Below, piece after piece: positions 50,709 to 61,733 of a stretch of 64,000 nucleotides of DNA. The stretch lies in the NCBI RefSeq assembly GCF_003932505.1, contig NZ_QZMU01000001.1, positions 1,550,001 to 1,614,000 on the forward strand, given 5' to 3'. The translations under genes were made by a program, and so were the position numbers. A model generated the notes under the pieces. The model had not been told where the DNA came from. It searched no databases and saw only the letters and a list, made by a program, of their open reading frames with translations. This DNA is from Thiohalobacter thiocyanaticus. GTDB lineage: Bacteria; Pseudomonadota; Gammaproteobacteria; Thiohalobacterales; Thiohalobacteraceae. How positions within the stretch are numbered: the first letter of the stretch is position 1; each line of letters begins with the position of its first letter.

Positions 50709-51478
50709 CCCTGGGCGAGAAATACACGGCCTTCAAGACCATCCTGATCAAGGAGTTCCTGCGCTTCATCCGGATCTGGATCCAGACGGTGCTGCCGCCG
50801 GTAATCACCACGGCATTGTATTTCGTCATCTTCGGGAACCTGATCGGCTCCCAGATCGGGGACATGGAAGGTTACCGCTACATGGACTACATCGTGCCGG
50901 GGCTGATCATGATGGCGGTGATCACCAATTCCTACGCCAACGTGGTCTCCTCCTTCTATGGCTCCAAGTTCCAGCGCCATATCGAGGAGATGCTGGTCTC
51001 GCCCATCCCCAATCACCTGATCCTGAGCGGCTTCGTGGCCGGCGGTGTGGCCCGCGGCCTGGTCGTGGGCAGTGCCGTGACGGCCACCGCATTCTTCTTC
51101 AGCGACATGCAGGTGCATAACCTGTTCGTCAGTATCACGGTCGTGGTGCTGACCTCCATCCTGTTCGCCATCGCCGGGCTGATCAACGGGGTGTTCGCCA
51201 AGAGCTTCGACGACATCTCCATTATCCCGACCTTCGTGCTCACGCCGCTGACCTACCTGGGCGGGATCTTCTACACCATCGAGATGCTGCCCGAGTTCTG
51301 GCAGGGCGTGTCGCTGGTCAACCCGATCCTGTACATGATCAACGCCTTTCGTTACGGCATGCTGGGGGTCACCGACATCAACCTGTACGTCTCCTACCTG
51401 ATCATCACCGGCTTCATCGTCGGGCTGTACTGGTTCGCGCTCACGCTGCTCAACCGCGGGGTGGGTATCCGCAGCTGA
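50705..51478 (+). CDS. ABC-2 type permease (YadH-like)
   Basis: 257 residues, six membrane segments. MTLGEKYTAFKTILIKEFLRF opens the protein; the ABC-2 loop is SSFYGSKFQRHIEEMLVSPI, and FVLTPLTYLGGIFYTIEMLPEFWQ is the conserved family end. It works with the YadG-like ATPase. The substrate is unknown; close relatives are annotated as drug or polysaccharide exporters. Confidence 0.9.
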   Translation: MTLGEKYTAFKTILIKEFLRFIRIWIQTVLPPVITTALYFVIFGNLIGSQIGDMEGYRYMDYIVPGLIMMAVITNSYANVVSSFYGSKFQRHIEEMLVSPIPNHLILSGFVAGGVARGLVVGSAVTATAFFFSDMQVHNLFVSITVVVLTSILFAIAGLINGVFAKSFDDISIIPTFVLTPLTYLGGIFYTIEMLPEFWQGVSLVNPILYMINAFRYGMLGVTDINLYVSYLIITGFIVGLYWFALTLLNRGVGIRS

Positions 51479-51499
51479 GCCGCCCGCTCATGCCGGGCC

Positions 51500-51793
51500 C
51501 TAGAGCGCGCTGCCCAGGCTGTCATCCTGCCTGCCGCGCGTCCGGCGGCGGTTATCGTCGCAGGGCTGGCTGAAGTAGCAGGTCAGCCCGCTGGTCAGGA
51601 TGGTCAAGCCCCAGAAGCAGAAGAAACCGATGCTGTAGGCGCCCAGGCGGCTCAGTTCCGCCAGGGCGGTACCGGCCAGCAGGTGTACCGGATCGAACAG
51701 GGTGAAGAACAGAATCGTGGCCAGGCCGGACGTCAGAAAGGACGGCCACAGGATGGAGATCACGCGCTGGATACGGGGTATCTCGCTCGACAT
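51500..51793 (-). CDS. Small two-span membrane protein downstream of the cbb3 cluster
   Basis: 97 residues, not recognised by name. TAGGAGGTGC directly precedes the ATG at 51793. Two membrane segments are FLTSGLATILFFTLFDPV and YSIGFFCFWGLTILTSGL; the tail is charged and cytoplasmic (CDDNRRRTRGRQDD). It follows fixH in the same direction, so it may belong to the cbb3 accessory operon. That is inference from position. Confidence 0.65.
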   Translation of the reverse strand: MSSEIPRIQRVISILWPSFLTSGLATILFFTLFDPVHLLAGTALAELSRLGAYSIGFFCFWGLTILTSGLTCYFSQPCDDNRRRTRGRQDDSLGSAL

Positions 51794-51873
51794 ACCGCAC
51801 CTCCTAACAGCTTTTGTATCGTTATATGGAAGCCCGCACGGACGGACTTCGGAGCTGCCTGCCGGCAACTGGT

Positions 51874-51903
51874 ACCCTGTAACATGCAGGCATGTTACAG
51901 GGT
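51874..51903. promoter_or_regulatory. Perfect 14-bp-arm palindrome between fixH and the small membrane protein
   Basis: ACCCTGTAACATGC (51874-51887) and GCATGTTACAGGGT (51890-51903) are exact reverse complements separated by AG. No T-run follows on either strand, so an ordinary terminator is unlikely. It lies about 80 bp before the ATG at 51793 and 6 bp past the fixH stop, which is compatible with an operator or an mRNA-stabilising hairpin. Confidence 0.6.
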
Positions 51904-51908
51904 TACTG

Positions 51909-52409
51909 TCAGACGCCGGGAGTCAACCTCGCCTGACCACCTTGCGGCAGGACCAGTCGCCCCGTCAAGCGCCAGCTTGCGTCCGGCGGCGACAGGATCA
52001 GATGCCAGTTGCCGGGGGACAGCTGCGGCATGTCTGATACATAAATGCCGTCATTACCCGGCTCGAGCCTAAGCGTTTGATCCTTATGCGCAAGAGTGGG
52101 ATGGACCAGCCGCAGCTCCAGGTGACCGGGCAGCGCTCCCTCCCCGTCCCGGATCATGAGTTCCAGTTGCAGCCGACCCGTTCCCCCGGCATGACGCAGC
52201 AGACCGGACAGGCCCAGATCCGCCGCCGCCCGTTCCCGCGCCAGGGTCTCGTTGATGGCCAGACCTTCCTTGTAGTAGTCGTCCACCACCATGGCATTGG
52301 GGCTTTGCATGGCGATGATCAAGGTGGCGATTCCGCCGATCACCGCCGACAGCGGCAGGGAGATCAGAAACCAGGGCCAGAACTGTTTGTACCAGGGTTG
52401 GGGATTCAT
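51909..52409 (-). CDS. fixH: FixH/CcoH-family protein for cbb3 assembly
   Basis: 166 residues (ATG at 52409; an ATG at 52418 is possible). A single N-terminal membrane segment (WPWFLISLPLSAVIGGIATLIIAM) is followed by VDDYYKEGLAINETLARERAAADLGL, the hallmark of FixH. The rest is a periplasmic beta-sandwich. FixH helps assemble the cbb3 oxidase. It lies beyond ccoG, the usual order. Confidence 0.88.
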   Translation of the reverse strand: MNPQPWYKQFWPWFLISLPLSAVIGGIATLIIAMQSPNAMVVDDYYKEGLAINETLARERAAADLGLSGLLRHAGGTGRLQLELMIRDGEGALPGHLELRLVHPTLAHKDQTLRLEPGNDGIYVSDMPQLSPGNWHLILSPPDASWRLTGRLVLPQGGQARLTPGV

Positions 52410-52467
52410 GGTTTGCATTGATCCGAAGTTGATGCGGTTGCCGTTAAGTGTGACGTATCCGGAGACG

Positions 52468-52559
52468 GATACAAGATACAAGTTGCAGGATACAAGTCAT
52501 ATCAAGATCATGAAAATCATACGATTTTAACTTGTATCCTGTATCTTGCCTCTTGTATC
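52468..52559. repeat. GATACAAGATACAAG inverted repeat
   Basis: GATACAAGATACAAG with GGATACAAGT on the left faces ACTTGTATCC and CTTGTATC on the right, across an AT-rich loop. This is yet another short hairpin repeat; no second copy was seen in the window. It fills the gap between fixH and ccoG. Confidence 0.65.
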
Positions 52560-52635
52560 AGGTACGGCCAACGCGGCGCGTCAGGAAAACCGCCAGCATA
52601 CACACTCTGCAGCCGCACAGCCGGTCACCTCCCTC

Positions 52636-54034
52636 CTAGGACGGCCCCAGAAACCGCCCCGACTGGCGGATCCGGATGTCCGGGTTGTCCTGCGCTTCCA
52701 GAATGAAAAAGATCTCGCTGCTGGGCCGGTCCAGATGCACCGGATCGATCCGTACCTGCACCAGCAGCTCGGCCACCGCGCCGGCGGGCACCTCGAGTGC
52801 GTCCCGGTCGAAGACCAGCTCGGCCTGCTCCAGCCCCTCCACACTCAGGCGATAGGCGTGCGTTCGCTCGTCCATGTTGATCAGCTTGAGAGTATAGATA
52901 TTCTCGACCAGGCCCATGGGGGTTTCGCGGTACAGGGCATTGCGGTCACGGATGAATGTTCAGGTCCACCGGGACGCGGGTCGCGATGGCATAGACCAGT
53001 CCACCCAGCAGGGCGAGCAGAATCAGGCCGTAGACCAGGGTGCGCGGGCGCAGTACATGCACCGGCTTGCCCTCCAGCCGGTTCTGGGTGGTATAGCGGA
53101 TCAGGCCACGCGGATAATCCATTTTGTCCATGACATCGTTGCAGGCGTCGATACAGGCCGCGCAGCCGATGCACTGGTACTGCAGTCCGTTACGGATGTC
53201 GATGCCGGTGGGACAGACCTGCACGCACAGTGTGCAATCGATACAGTCACCCAGCCCCTTCTCGGCCCGGTCGTCACTGCGCTTGCGCGAGCCGCGCGGC
53301 TCGCCGCGAGCCTCGTCATAGGAAATGATCAGGGTGTCCTTGTCGAACATCGCACTCTGGAAGCGCGCATAGGGACACATGTAGATGCAGACCTGCTCAC
53401 GCAGCCAGCCGGCGTTGCCGTAGGTGGCGAAGCTGTAGAAGATGATCCAGAAGGTCTCCCACGGCCCCAGAGACAAATTCGCCAGCGACACGCCCAGTTC
53501 ACGGATGGGGGTGAAAAAGCCGACAAAGGTGAACCCGGTCCAGCCGGCGAATGCCAGCCAGACGGCGTGCTTGGTGGCCTTGATACGGAATTTCCTGAGG
53601 CTCATCGGCGCCTTGTCCAGCTTCATCTGGCGCGGGCGGTCGCCCTCGATCTTGCGCTCCATCCACAGGAAGGCCTCGGTCCAGACCGTCTGCGGACAGG
53701 CATAGCCGCACCACAGCCGGCCGGCCAGCGCAGTGAAGAAGAACAGCGACAGGGCGGCGATGACCAGCAGCATGGCCAGGTAGAAGAAGTCCTGCGGCCA
53801 GAACACCAGCCCGAAGATATGGAACTTGCGTGCCGGCAGGTCGAACAGAACCGCCTGGTGGCCCTCGTAACTGACCCAGGGGATGACGTAGTACAGACCC
53901 AGCAGCACGAACACCCCCAGGACGCAGCGCGGGGCGAACAGGCCGTGGACCTCGCGCGGGTAGATCTTCTTGCGCTTCTGGTAGAGGGCGTTTTCGACCT
54001 CGCGGTCGTTCGGGGTCGAGGCGGTCTGATTCAT
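52636..54034 (-). CDS. ccoG: CcoG (RdxA/FixG) iron-sulfur protein, one frameshift
   Basis: About 466 residues after repair. The start at 54034 follows GGATGGAATCG; an ATG at 54043 is possible. Membrane segments surround GRLWCGYACPQTVW, and two ferredoxin-type clusters follow: CIDCTLCVQVCP and CIGCAACIDAC. The C-terminal FixG domain ends IRIRQSGRFLGPS. CcoG reduces copper for cbb3 oxidase assembly. The frame breaks at about 52953-52957 (VDLNI then IRDRNALYRETP), where an extra T in a short run explains it. Confidence 0.9.
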
Positions 54035-54239
54035 CGATTCCATCCGTGCCGGATAATGGTGATTCCGGCACTATAGCGCCGAGACAGCGGCCGGTCCCTG
54101 ATCTGGCGCAAAAATGATAGCGCTGCGCTTATCCCGGCCTGCTCAATCCCATCGCAACCACACAAAATTCCGGGCTTTCGTGCGGCAGAAACGCCGATGG
54201 CGGGCCACTGGCCCGCCATCGGCGCCGCAGCGTTCGTAC

Positions 54240-55152
54240 TCAGTTCGACAGGCTGTAGACGTAGGCCGCCAGCAGGTGCACCTTGTCCTCGCCGAGGAAA
54301 TCCCTGTGCGCCGGCATCCTGCCATTACGGCCCTTGGCGATACTCTCGCGGATGGTGCCCGGCGAGCCGCCATACAGCCAGGCAGCATCGGTCAGGTTGG
54401 GGGCGCCCAGGGCGGGGTTGCCCGTGCCGTCGGCGCCATGGCAGGCCACGCACATCTGCTGGTAATGCTGCTGACCCTTCTGCCTCATGCGCCAGCTCCG
54501 TATCCACCTCGCGGCCATTGATCTGCAGGACGTACTCAGCGACCTCTTTCACGCCCTGCTCGCCCAGGCTGTCCTGCCAGGCCGGCATCACTCCCTGACG
54601 GCCATCGAGGATGGTGGCCTTGATACTGGCCGGGTCCCCGCCATACAGCCAGGCATCGTCGGTCAGGTTGGGAAAACCGGGAAAGCCGCGGGCATCCGAA
54701 CCGTGACAGGTGGCGCAGTAGTTCAGAAACAGCCGGCGACCGGTCCTGACCGCCTCGTCATCCGCCGCCAGCGCCGGGATCTCCTGCTCGGCGTACTGCG
54801 CGAAAATGGGGCCGTACCTGGCCTCGGCCTGTTCCATCTCCTTCTCATAGCGCACCTCGCCGGTCCAGCCCAGCACGCCGCGGAACTTGCCCAGCCCCGG
54901 GTAGAGCACCAGGTAGATGACGGCGAACACCAGGGTTGAATAGTACAGCCACAGCCACCAGCGCGGCAGCGGGTTGTTGTACTCCTGCAGGTTCTCATCC
55001 CAGGTGTGGTGGGTCACATCGCCGGCGGCGGCCTCGCCAGCGCGCTTCTTCATGGTCCAGACGATCAGCCACCAGCAGCCCAGGATGTTGCCGACGGTGA
55101 GCACGATCACCCACCAGCTCCAGAAATCGCTCGAGAATGTGAAGTCACCCAT
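54240..55152 (-). CDS. ccoP: CcoP, di-heme subunit of cbb3 oxidase, one frameshift
   Basis: About 304 residues after repair. One or two N-terminal membrane spans ([39 protein letters not shown]) lead into two cytochrome c domains with heme sites CATCH and [16 protein letters not shown] occurs in each. It carries electrons from cytochrome c to the CcoN core. The frame breaks at 54492-54493, where an extra base in a CC run (GG on the coding strand) accounts for it. Confidence 0.92.
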
Positions 55153-55191
55153 GGGTCGATTCCTTCTTATTGCCCGCACGCACGCCGGTGC

Positions 55192-55353
55192 TCACGGGGT
55201 TGTCGTCCCCGACGAAGGCAGATTGGCCGCCTCGTCGAATCGGTTTGGCGCGTTGCTTGCCATCCAGCCCAGATCAAGACATGCAACCGATGAATGCGAC
55301 GAAGACCAGCACGGGTGAACAGCGGAGCGCAGGGTCGTGAGAGTCAATTCCAT
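55192..55353 (-). pseudogene. ccoQ: ccoQ-like small subunit, disrupted
   Basis: MELTLTTLRSA at the start, VLVFVAFIG in a second frame and NRFDEAANLP at the end fit CcoQ, a one-span subunit of about 50-60 residues that stabilises cbb3 oxidase. At least two indels separate the pieces. The TAATG at the start suggests overlap with the ccoO stop. Confidence 0.65.
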
Positions 55354-55982
55354 TACGCTTTTTACCTCCGGTCTTGAGCGCTGTGCCCAGGGTTGCCAGA
55401 TGGCGATCAGGGCCTCCATCTCGGTCTTTGCCCTTGGACCCGCGGGCCTCGGCGCTCCGGGCGATGTCCTCGTCGGTATAGGGAACGCCCACGTTGCGCA
55501 GTCTCACTTGGCGGGCCGTGTGCCTGCAGTACCCATGACGTTCTCTTCCAGCCAGGGGGAACCCGCTGTTTGGGCTCCGGCACCACGGTCGCGCGGGTTG
55601 GATCAGGTTGCACACCGTGTGCCAAGTCTCGGATTACGGAACGCCCCCCGACCCCGCCAGTCCGTCCCCGCGTGCGTTGAGCCCCACTGAAGGGATGGTC
55701 TAGGACGAACTCCCCGGACACCGAGTATGACGCGGGCTTTCGGTCCTCGGCCGGCGGAAGGGCGGATCTCTGCGAATGGCATCACGTACACCTTCGCGCA
55801 CATTATGTCGCGGTACCTTCCAGCTGCAAGCGGGGTGTAGGTCTCGAGCCCCGCCACCGTTCGGTGGTGCTCTTGAGGAAGAAAGGGCGCAGCGATCTCC
55901 ACCGGTGCCGCCGACACTGATCAGCCAGCAGCACCAGGTCGCCATCAGGCCAGACATTCGTTTCAACGACTTCATGACGCAT
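55352..55982 (-). pseudogene. ccoO: ccoO, mono-heme subunit of cbb3 oxidase, riddled with indels
   Basis: The start at 55982 follows GAGGAGGATACGT. CcoO motifs appear in order across all three frames: MRHEVVETN, GLMAT, PFFLKSTTER, LETYTPL, a heme region where CYVCHSQMIRP is garbled (C and H remain, spacing lost), SGEFVLDHPFQWGS, RNVGVPYTDEDIARSAEA and LATLGTALKTGG. Roughly one indel or mismatch occurs every 10-30 bases. The gene would be 200-210 residues if intact. Confidence 0.75.
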
Positions 55983-55989
55983 ACGTATC

Positions 55990-57452
55990 CTCCTCAAACC
56001 ACCCTGCGGAAGGCGGCCTCGACCGCCTGTTGGCCTCTGGTGGTTGATCACGATTGTGGCCAGACAGCATTCCGTTCAGTAACCCATCCAGCCCCCCGAG
56101 CAAACGCACGAAGTAGTAAGGGTACATCGCCCATCGATCACGAAGCGTGTAGTCAGGTGGGCCGTCCTCGTTTAAAGACCGCCCGCCACATCAGCCCCTG
56201 CAATGAGGAGCCTGCGAATCGCAGCATTTAGACGAGTGTAGACACCCCGCCTATTTTGCTCCACCCAAAGTGCACATCGGATCAGCCGACCGTAATACAT
56301 CTCTCACGACCCTAACAGGCTGAGGATGAGGAAGTACAACGAGCCTGATGAGACAACCTGAGCCACCGCAGCCCCAGTGGCGCCGGAGTGAACGTGGCCG
56401 ATTGTCGCGTCTGTGTAGTGGTGAAAGCGCGGTGAACCGTCTGGATCGACATCATCGGCCCCTCGAAGGTAACATGCCGTAGAAAGACAGCGGAACGATC
56501 AAAAACTTCAGGAAGGATCGGACCAGTTGTGCAGGCACCGGAAAAGCGTTCATGATGCCGTTTGATCATGCCGCCGCCCCAAGCTCGTTGCGAGCAGAAT
56601 CAGCGAGAACACCATACACACGATGGCCAGTCCTGCATCGCGGTGATAAGAGTGCAGGTTGTGCGGCCCGCGCCACATGTAGTCGAAGATCAGCGCCCAG
56701 AAGTGCACCACTGACAAGCCGGTAGTGAATAGACGGCCGGTTGGCCTGCTGGGGCCACGAATAAGTACAACAATGCCGATCAAGCCCGGCGGTAGGAAAA
56801 GCCGACCGCGTATGTGGACGTACCAACAACTGCACGCATGGGGAGGCGTCGGATCGGCCCCCGGGGTAACCGAGTAGGATTTGGTCGCGTCACCGGCATC
56901 GAGGCGCTGTTGACGCACATGCAGCAACACGGCAAATGGTCAGAAGTGAAAGGCGCCGTAGAACCAGTGGCTACATAGATGATGCTTGACCCTGCGCTTG
57001 AGCTATGGGCCGAAACCACGGCGTAGTGCCACCCACACCAGACCCAGCGTGATCAGCAGCAGTCTATGGCCATTCCAGTCTGCTTACTTCCTTACTGACG
57101 TGTCATGCCCATCTGCAGCTGGTCTGTCGTCTTCGAACAATCACCACCTGACCAAGCCCAAAAGGTTAAGGCGGCGCATGCCTCGTAGAAACAGCCGCGC
57201 CTACAGTTTCTTTTGCACGACATAATGGGTCCGAGAACATGGCCACGCCGGAGCGAAAGATCACGGCATTGTGTGCAGAGGGCCGCAAATCGACTGTATT
57301 TCAGCCAGGGGATATCCGAATTGTGAGCTGCGGGCGGGCCAACCACTGCGCTGCGATCACTACGCCGACCAGCATGCCGACATACCCCACACGACCGTCA
57401 TGATGGCGAACTGGCGCACGACCTTATAGTTGTACGTGGTCGAAGTATCCAT
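55990..57452 (-). pseudogene. ccoN: ccoN, catalytic subunit of cbb3 oxidase, riddled with indels
   Basis: MDTSTTYNYKVVRQFAIMTVVWG at the start (57452) is clean CcoN. Further pieces in shifting frames are NSASMPVT, TKSYSV, LSVVHFWALIFDYMW then GPHNLH (where heme b and CuB histidines lie), GMVFSLILLA, FEGPMMSIQTV and GHVHSGA. An intact CcoN has about 470-480 residues, which fits the span. It is the oxygen-reducing core of a high-affinity oxidase; the disruption spans the whole gene. Confidence 0.8.
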
Positions 57453-57622
57453 GAATCAACCTCTGCTTTACCGTATTGGTTTGGGAAGTTGAGCGGTACA
57501 GCTGTGCCCGCTCATTCCTGGCACTGCAGGCTGTGTCCGACCCTTTTACTGGGGCAATTCACTGCCGCCGGGTGCGGGATATGACACAATCGCTACTGTG
57601 CTGTCAGCGGCCGGCCGGGACA

Positions 57623-57636
57623 ATGACCCATGTCAA
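57623..57636 (-). promoter_or_regulatory. Fnr-type box upstream of ccoN
   Basis: On the minus strand TTGACATGGGTCAT has the same half-sites (TTGAC and GTCAT) as the nosR box. A weak -10 (CACAGT) begins 29 bp from its centre. The transcript would have a leader of about 140 nt before ccoN at 57452. The remainder of the gap 57453-57703 has no gene. Confidence 0.6.
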
Positions 57637-57703
57637 CAACTGGGCAGAACCGCCCCGCGCAGGCGGGCGGCGAGAAGAGAAAGCGGGCGAGAGGGTCAGG
57701 CGT

Positions 57704-58450
57704 TCAGTTGGTGTGGTCGGCGCCGGCCATGCGCTGGAGGGCGTCCATATCCTTGATCAGGACATGCTTGCGGTCGACCTCCAGCAGGCCTTCGGTCTGG
57801 AAGCGCGAGAACAGCCGGCTGACCGTTTCCACCGCCAGGCCGAGGTAGTTGGCGATGTCGGTGCGCGACATGCTCAGGTTGAAATCGCAGGCGGAGAACT
57901 TGCGCGCCTTGAAGCGGCTGGAAAAGCGCAGCAACAGCGCGGCCAGGCGGGCCTCGGCGGATTTCTTGCCCAGCCAGATCATGGTGTCCTGTTCCATCAG
58001 GATCTCGTGGCTCATGATGCGCAGCAGCTGGCGCTGCAGGCCGGGAATGCGCGAGCCCAGCTCCTCCAGCCGGTCGAAGGGGATCTCGCACACGCTGGTG
58101 GTCTCCAGCGCGCGGGCCGAGCAGGGGTGGGTACCGGTGGTGATAGCGTCCAGCCCGACCAGCTCACTGGGCAGGTGAAAGCCGGTGACCTGTTCCTCGC
58201 CGCCGTCGGTGGTGGTGAAGGTCTTGAGGGAGCCGGAACGGATGGCGTAGACGGCGCGGAACTCGTTCCCCATCTGGAACAGGTATTCGCCCCGTTGCAG
58301 CGGCCGGCGCTGCTTGATGATGTGATCGAGCTCCTCCAGATCGTCATGGGCCAGCTCCAGCGGCAGGCACAGCTGGAACAGGCTGCAGGACTCGCATGCC
58401 GTCTGCAGACGCTTGAGGCTGATCGCCCCGGATTCCTGAACACTGCTCAT
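57704..58450 (-). CDS. fnr: Fnr/Anr oxygen-sensing transcription regulator
   Basis: 248 residues from the ATG at 58450. The [4Fe-4S] cysteines are in CESCSLFQLC near the N-terminus, with the fourth in HPCSARALE, the same spacing as E. coli Fnr. The cyclic-nucleotide-type barrel and the dimer helix follow. The recognition helix is LAVETVSRLFSRFQ, with Glu, Ser and Arg for TTGAT-type sites. It activates anaerobic genes; targets in this window are probably nosR and ccoN. Confidence 0.95.
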   Translation of the reverse strand: MSSVQESGAISLKRLQTACESCSLFQLCLPLELAHDDLEELDHIIKQRRPLQRGEYLFQMGNEFRAVYAIRSGSLKTFTTTDGGEEQVTGFHLPSELVGLDAITTGTHPCSARALETTSVCEIPFDRLEELGSRIPGLQRQLLRIMSHEILMEQDTMIWLGKKSAEARLAALLLRFSSRFKARKFSACDFNLSMSRTDIANYLGLAVETVSRLFSRFQTEGLLEVDRKHVLIKDMDALQRMAGADHTN

Positions 58451-58797
58451 AGGCGGCTGCTCCCTGGCCGGATCACTCCGGATTCCATCTGCCGGTATTC
58501 CAGAAAAACCCGGCAAAACAGTACATTGATTTCCCCGACCCAAGCCACCCTGGCCGAACCGAAGGTTGCGGAGTACCTCGCAAGATGGATTTGACCAGAT
58601 CGATAGATATTATTCAATAAAGAGATACGCGCATCCCGCCGTCCGCTACCCGGAGATTTAGTACAAATCCGGCAATCCTGCCAGTACGGCCCGGGCCAAC
58701 GCCGGGCGCCACAGGATAGCCCTGCGGCCGGACACCTGCTAGGATGCGGATTCGTGCATATTTTTCCTGTTACGGATTACCCGGTTAGAGAACCCGC
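58451..58797. promoter_or_regulatory. Divergent fnr/hisB gap with a candidate fnr promoter
   Basis: On the minus strand TTGAAT (58617 to 58612), 17 bp, TCAAAT (58594 to 58589) is a plausible sigma-70 promoter for fnr with a leader of about 130 nt. TTGACCAGATCGAT at 58591-58604 resembles a poor Fnr site and might allow autoregulation. For hisB no convincing promoter, leader peptide or attenuator was seen. Confidence 0.4.
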
Positions 58798-59388
58798 ATG
58801 GCGAGGCAGAGCGAACTAAGACGCGATACCCTGGAAACCCGCATCCAGGTCCGGATCGATCTCGATGGCACCGGCGACTGCCGGCTCCAGACCGGACTCC
58901 CCTTTCTCGAGCACATGCTGGAGCAGGTGGCGCGGCACGGCCTGATCGATCTCGATATCCAGGCCGAGGGCGACCTGCACATCGACGCCCATCACACGGT
59001 CGAGGACATCGGCATCACCCTGGGCCAGGCCTTCTGCCAGGCCCTGGGGGACAAGCGCGGCATCCGCCGCTACGGACATGCCTATGTACCGCTGGACGAG
59101 GCGCTCTCGCGGGTGGTGATTGACTTCTCCGGCCGCCCCGGCCTGGAGTACCACGTGGACTTCCCCCGCAGCCACATCGGGGACTTCGACGCCGACCTGT
59201 TTCACGAGTTCTTCCAGGGCTTTGTGAACCATGTGCCGGCCACCCTGCACATCGACGCCCTGCGCGGCAGGAACGCCCACCATATCGCCGAGACGGTTTT
59301 CAAGGCCTTCGGCAGGGCCCTGCGCATGGCACTGGAGGCCGATACACGCATGGCCGACCAGGTCCCATCCACCAAGGGCAGCCTCTGA
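58798..59388 (+). CDS. hisB: HisB, imidazoleglycerol-phosphate dehydratase
   Basis: 196 residues, the single-domain form. Metal-binding histidines are in [36 protein letters not shown] and [14 protein letters not shown]. It dehydrates imidazole-glycerol phosphate in histidine synthesis. There is no fused phosphatase domain, unlike the enteric HisB. First gene of hisBHAFIE. Confidence 0.96.
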   Translation: MARQSELRRDTLETRIQVRIDLDGTGDCRLQTGLPFLEHMLEQVARHGLIDLDIQAEGDLHIDAHHTVEDIGITLGQAFCQALGDKRGIRRYGHAYVPLDEALSRVVIDFSGRPGLEYHVDFPRSHIGDFDADLFHEFFQGFVNHVPATLHIDALRGRNAHHIAETVFKAFGRALRMALEADTRMADQVPSTKGSL

Positions 59389-59435
59389 CACAACAGGTAC
59401 AAGCCCCGGCGCAGCATCCCGACCCCGAGCCGACC

Positions 59436-60077
59436 ATGAACAGCCTCGCCATCATCGATTACGGTATGGGCAACCTGCATTCCATCGCCAAGGCGGTGGA
59501 GCATGTGGCCGCCGACACCCGCATCCACATCAGCGCCGACCCGGCACGCATTCTCGAGGCCGACCGGGTCATCTTCCCCGGCGTGGGCGCGATCGGCCAC
59601 TGCATGCAGGAACTGCAGCGGACCGGCCTGGACGCGGTCATCCGCGAAGTGGCGGCCAGCCGCCCCCTGCTCGGCGTCTGCCTGGGCATGCAGGCCCTGA
59701 TGGAGCACTCCGAGGAAAACAACGGCATCGGCTGCCTGGGGCTGATCCCCGGCCGGGTCACGCGCTTCCCCACCGACATGCCCGACCCGTTGACCGGCGC
59801 CTCGCTCAAGGTCCCGCACATGGGCTGGAACGCGGTCCATCACAGTGAGCATCCCATGTGGCGCGACATCGCCCAGGACGAGCGCTTCTATTTCGTCCAC
59901 AGCTACTATGTGACACCGGCGCGCGCGGCCGACCAGGCCGGCGTGTGCAATTATGGCATCGACTTCACATCCGCCGTGGCCCATGCCAATCTGTTTGCCG
60001 TGCAGTTCCACCCGGAGAAGAGCCAGCATGCCGGACTGCAGCTGCTGACCAACTTCCTGCAATGGAATGGAAACTGA
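59436..60077 (+). CDS. hisH: HisH, glutaminase subunit of IGP synthase
   Basis: 213 residues. Class I glutamine amidotransferase: oxyanion strand VIFPGVGAIGHCM, nucleophile in LLGVCLGMQAL, and the His-Glu pair in FAVQFHPEKS. It supplies ammonia to HisF. 47 bp after hisB. Confidence 0.97.
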   Translation: MNSLAIIDYGMGNLHSIAKAVEHVAADTRIHISADPARILEADRVIFPGVGAIGHCMQELQRTGLDAVIREVAASRPLLGVCLGMQALMEHSEENNGIGCLGLIPGRVTRFPTDMPDPLTGASLKVPHMGWNAVHHSEHPMWRDIAQDERFYFVHSYYVTPARAADQAGVCNYGIDFTSAVAHANLFAVQFHPEKSQHAGLQLLTNFLQWNGN

Positions 60078-60138
60078 AGGCGCGATAGCGCCGTGAACCG
60101 CAATCACAACAACACAGTATAATCAGGGGACGCTAACC

Positions 60139-60873
60139 ATGTTGTTGATACCCGCCATCGATCTCAAGGACGGCCATTGCGTGCGCCTGCGCCAGGGCCG
60201 GATGGAGGATGCCACCGTCTTTTCCGAGGACCCGGTCGAGGTCGCGCAGCGCTGGGTCGATGCCGGCGCCAGGCGCCTGCACCTGGTCGATCTCAACGGC
60301 GCCTTCGCCGGGCAGCCGGTCAATGCCGGCGTGATCCGGCGCATCGCCGAACGCTTCCCCGAACTGCCGATCCAGGTCGGCGGCGGCATCCGCGACGAGG
60401 ACACGGTGCAGACCTATCTCGACGCCGGCGTGCAGTACGTGATCATCGGCACCAAGGCGGTCAGCACCCCGCACTTCATCAACGACCTGTGCATGGAATT
60501 TCCCGGCCACATCATCGTCGGTCTGGACGCCCGCGACGGCAAGGTGGCGATCGACGGCTGGTCCAAGCTGTCCAATCACGACGTGATCGACATGGCCCAA
60601 CGCTTCGAGCGCGACGGCGTGGAAGCCATCGTCTACACCGACATCAGCCGCGACGGCATGATGGAAGGCGTGAACATCGACGCCACCGTCAAGCTGGCCC
60701 AGTCCATCACCATCCCCGTCATCGCCTCCGGCGGCGTGACAAATCTGGATGACATCCAGCGTCTGTGCGCCGTCGCCGAGGAAGGAATAATGGGCGCGAT
60801 TATCGGCCGGGCCCTGTACGAAGGCACCCTCGACCTGGCCGAGGCGCAGAAGTACGTGAATGGTAGCTGCTAG
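60139..60873 (+). CDS. hisA: HisA, ProFAR isomerase
   Basis: 244 residues, a TIM barrel. [20 protein letters not shown] at the first strand carries the catalytic aspartate; [14 protein letters not shown] and [14 protein letters not shown] are the two phosphate-binding halves, and [13 protein letters not shown] holds the second catalytic aspartate. It isomerises the ProFAR intermediate. Confidence 0.97.
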   Translation: MLLIPAIDLKDGHCVRLRQGRMEDATVFSEDPVEVAQRWVDAGARRLHLVDLNGAFAGQPVNAGVIRRIAERFPELPIQVGGGIRDEDTVQTYLDAGVQYVIIGTKAVSTPHFINDLCMEFPGHIIVGLDARDGKVAIDGWSKLSNHDVIDMAQRFERDGVEAIVYTDISRDGMMEGVNIDATVKLAQSITIPVIASGGVTNLDDIQRLCAVAEEGIMGAIIGRALYEGTLDLAEAQKYVNGSC

Positions 60874-60952
60874 GCTCTAGGTTCCAGGGCCGAGGAAAGA
60901 CCTTTACTGACGGACGGGTGCACCCCCCAGAACCTAGCACCTAGAACCCAGG
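60871..60952. repeat. CTAGGTTC/GAACCTAG inverted repeat between hisA and hisF
   Basis: TAGGCTCTAGGTTCCAGGG (60871-60889) overlaps the hisA stop and faces CCCAGAACCTAGCACCTAG (from 60926). This hairpin inside the his operon differs in sequence from the other repeat families in the window. Confidence 0.65.
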
Positions 60953-60962
60953 ACCTGAATTT

Positions 60963-61733
<771 letters not shown>

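Noticed and set aside
57476-58594. A 372-residue plus-strand gene over fnr
   Set aside because: It is the complement of fnr and its composition is that of a shadow frame.
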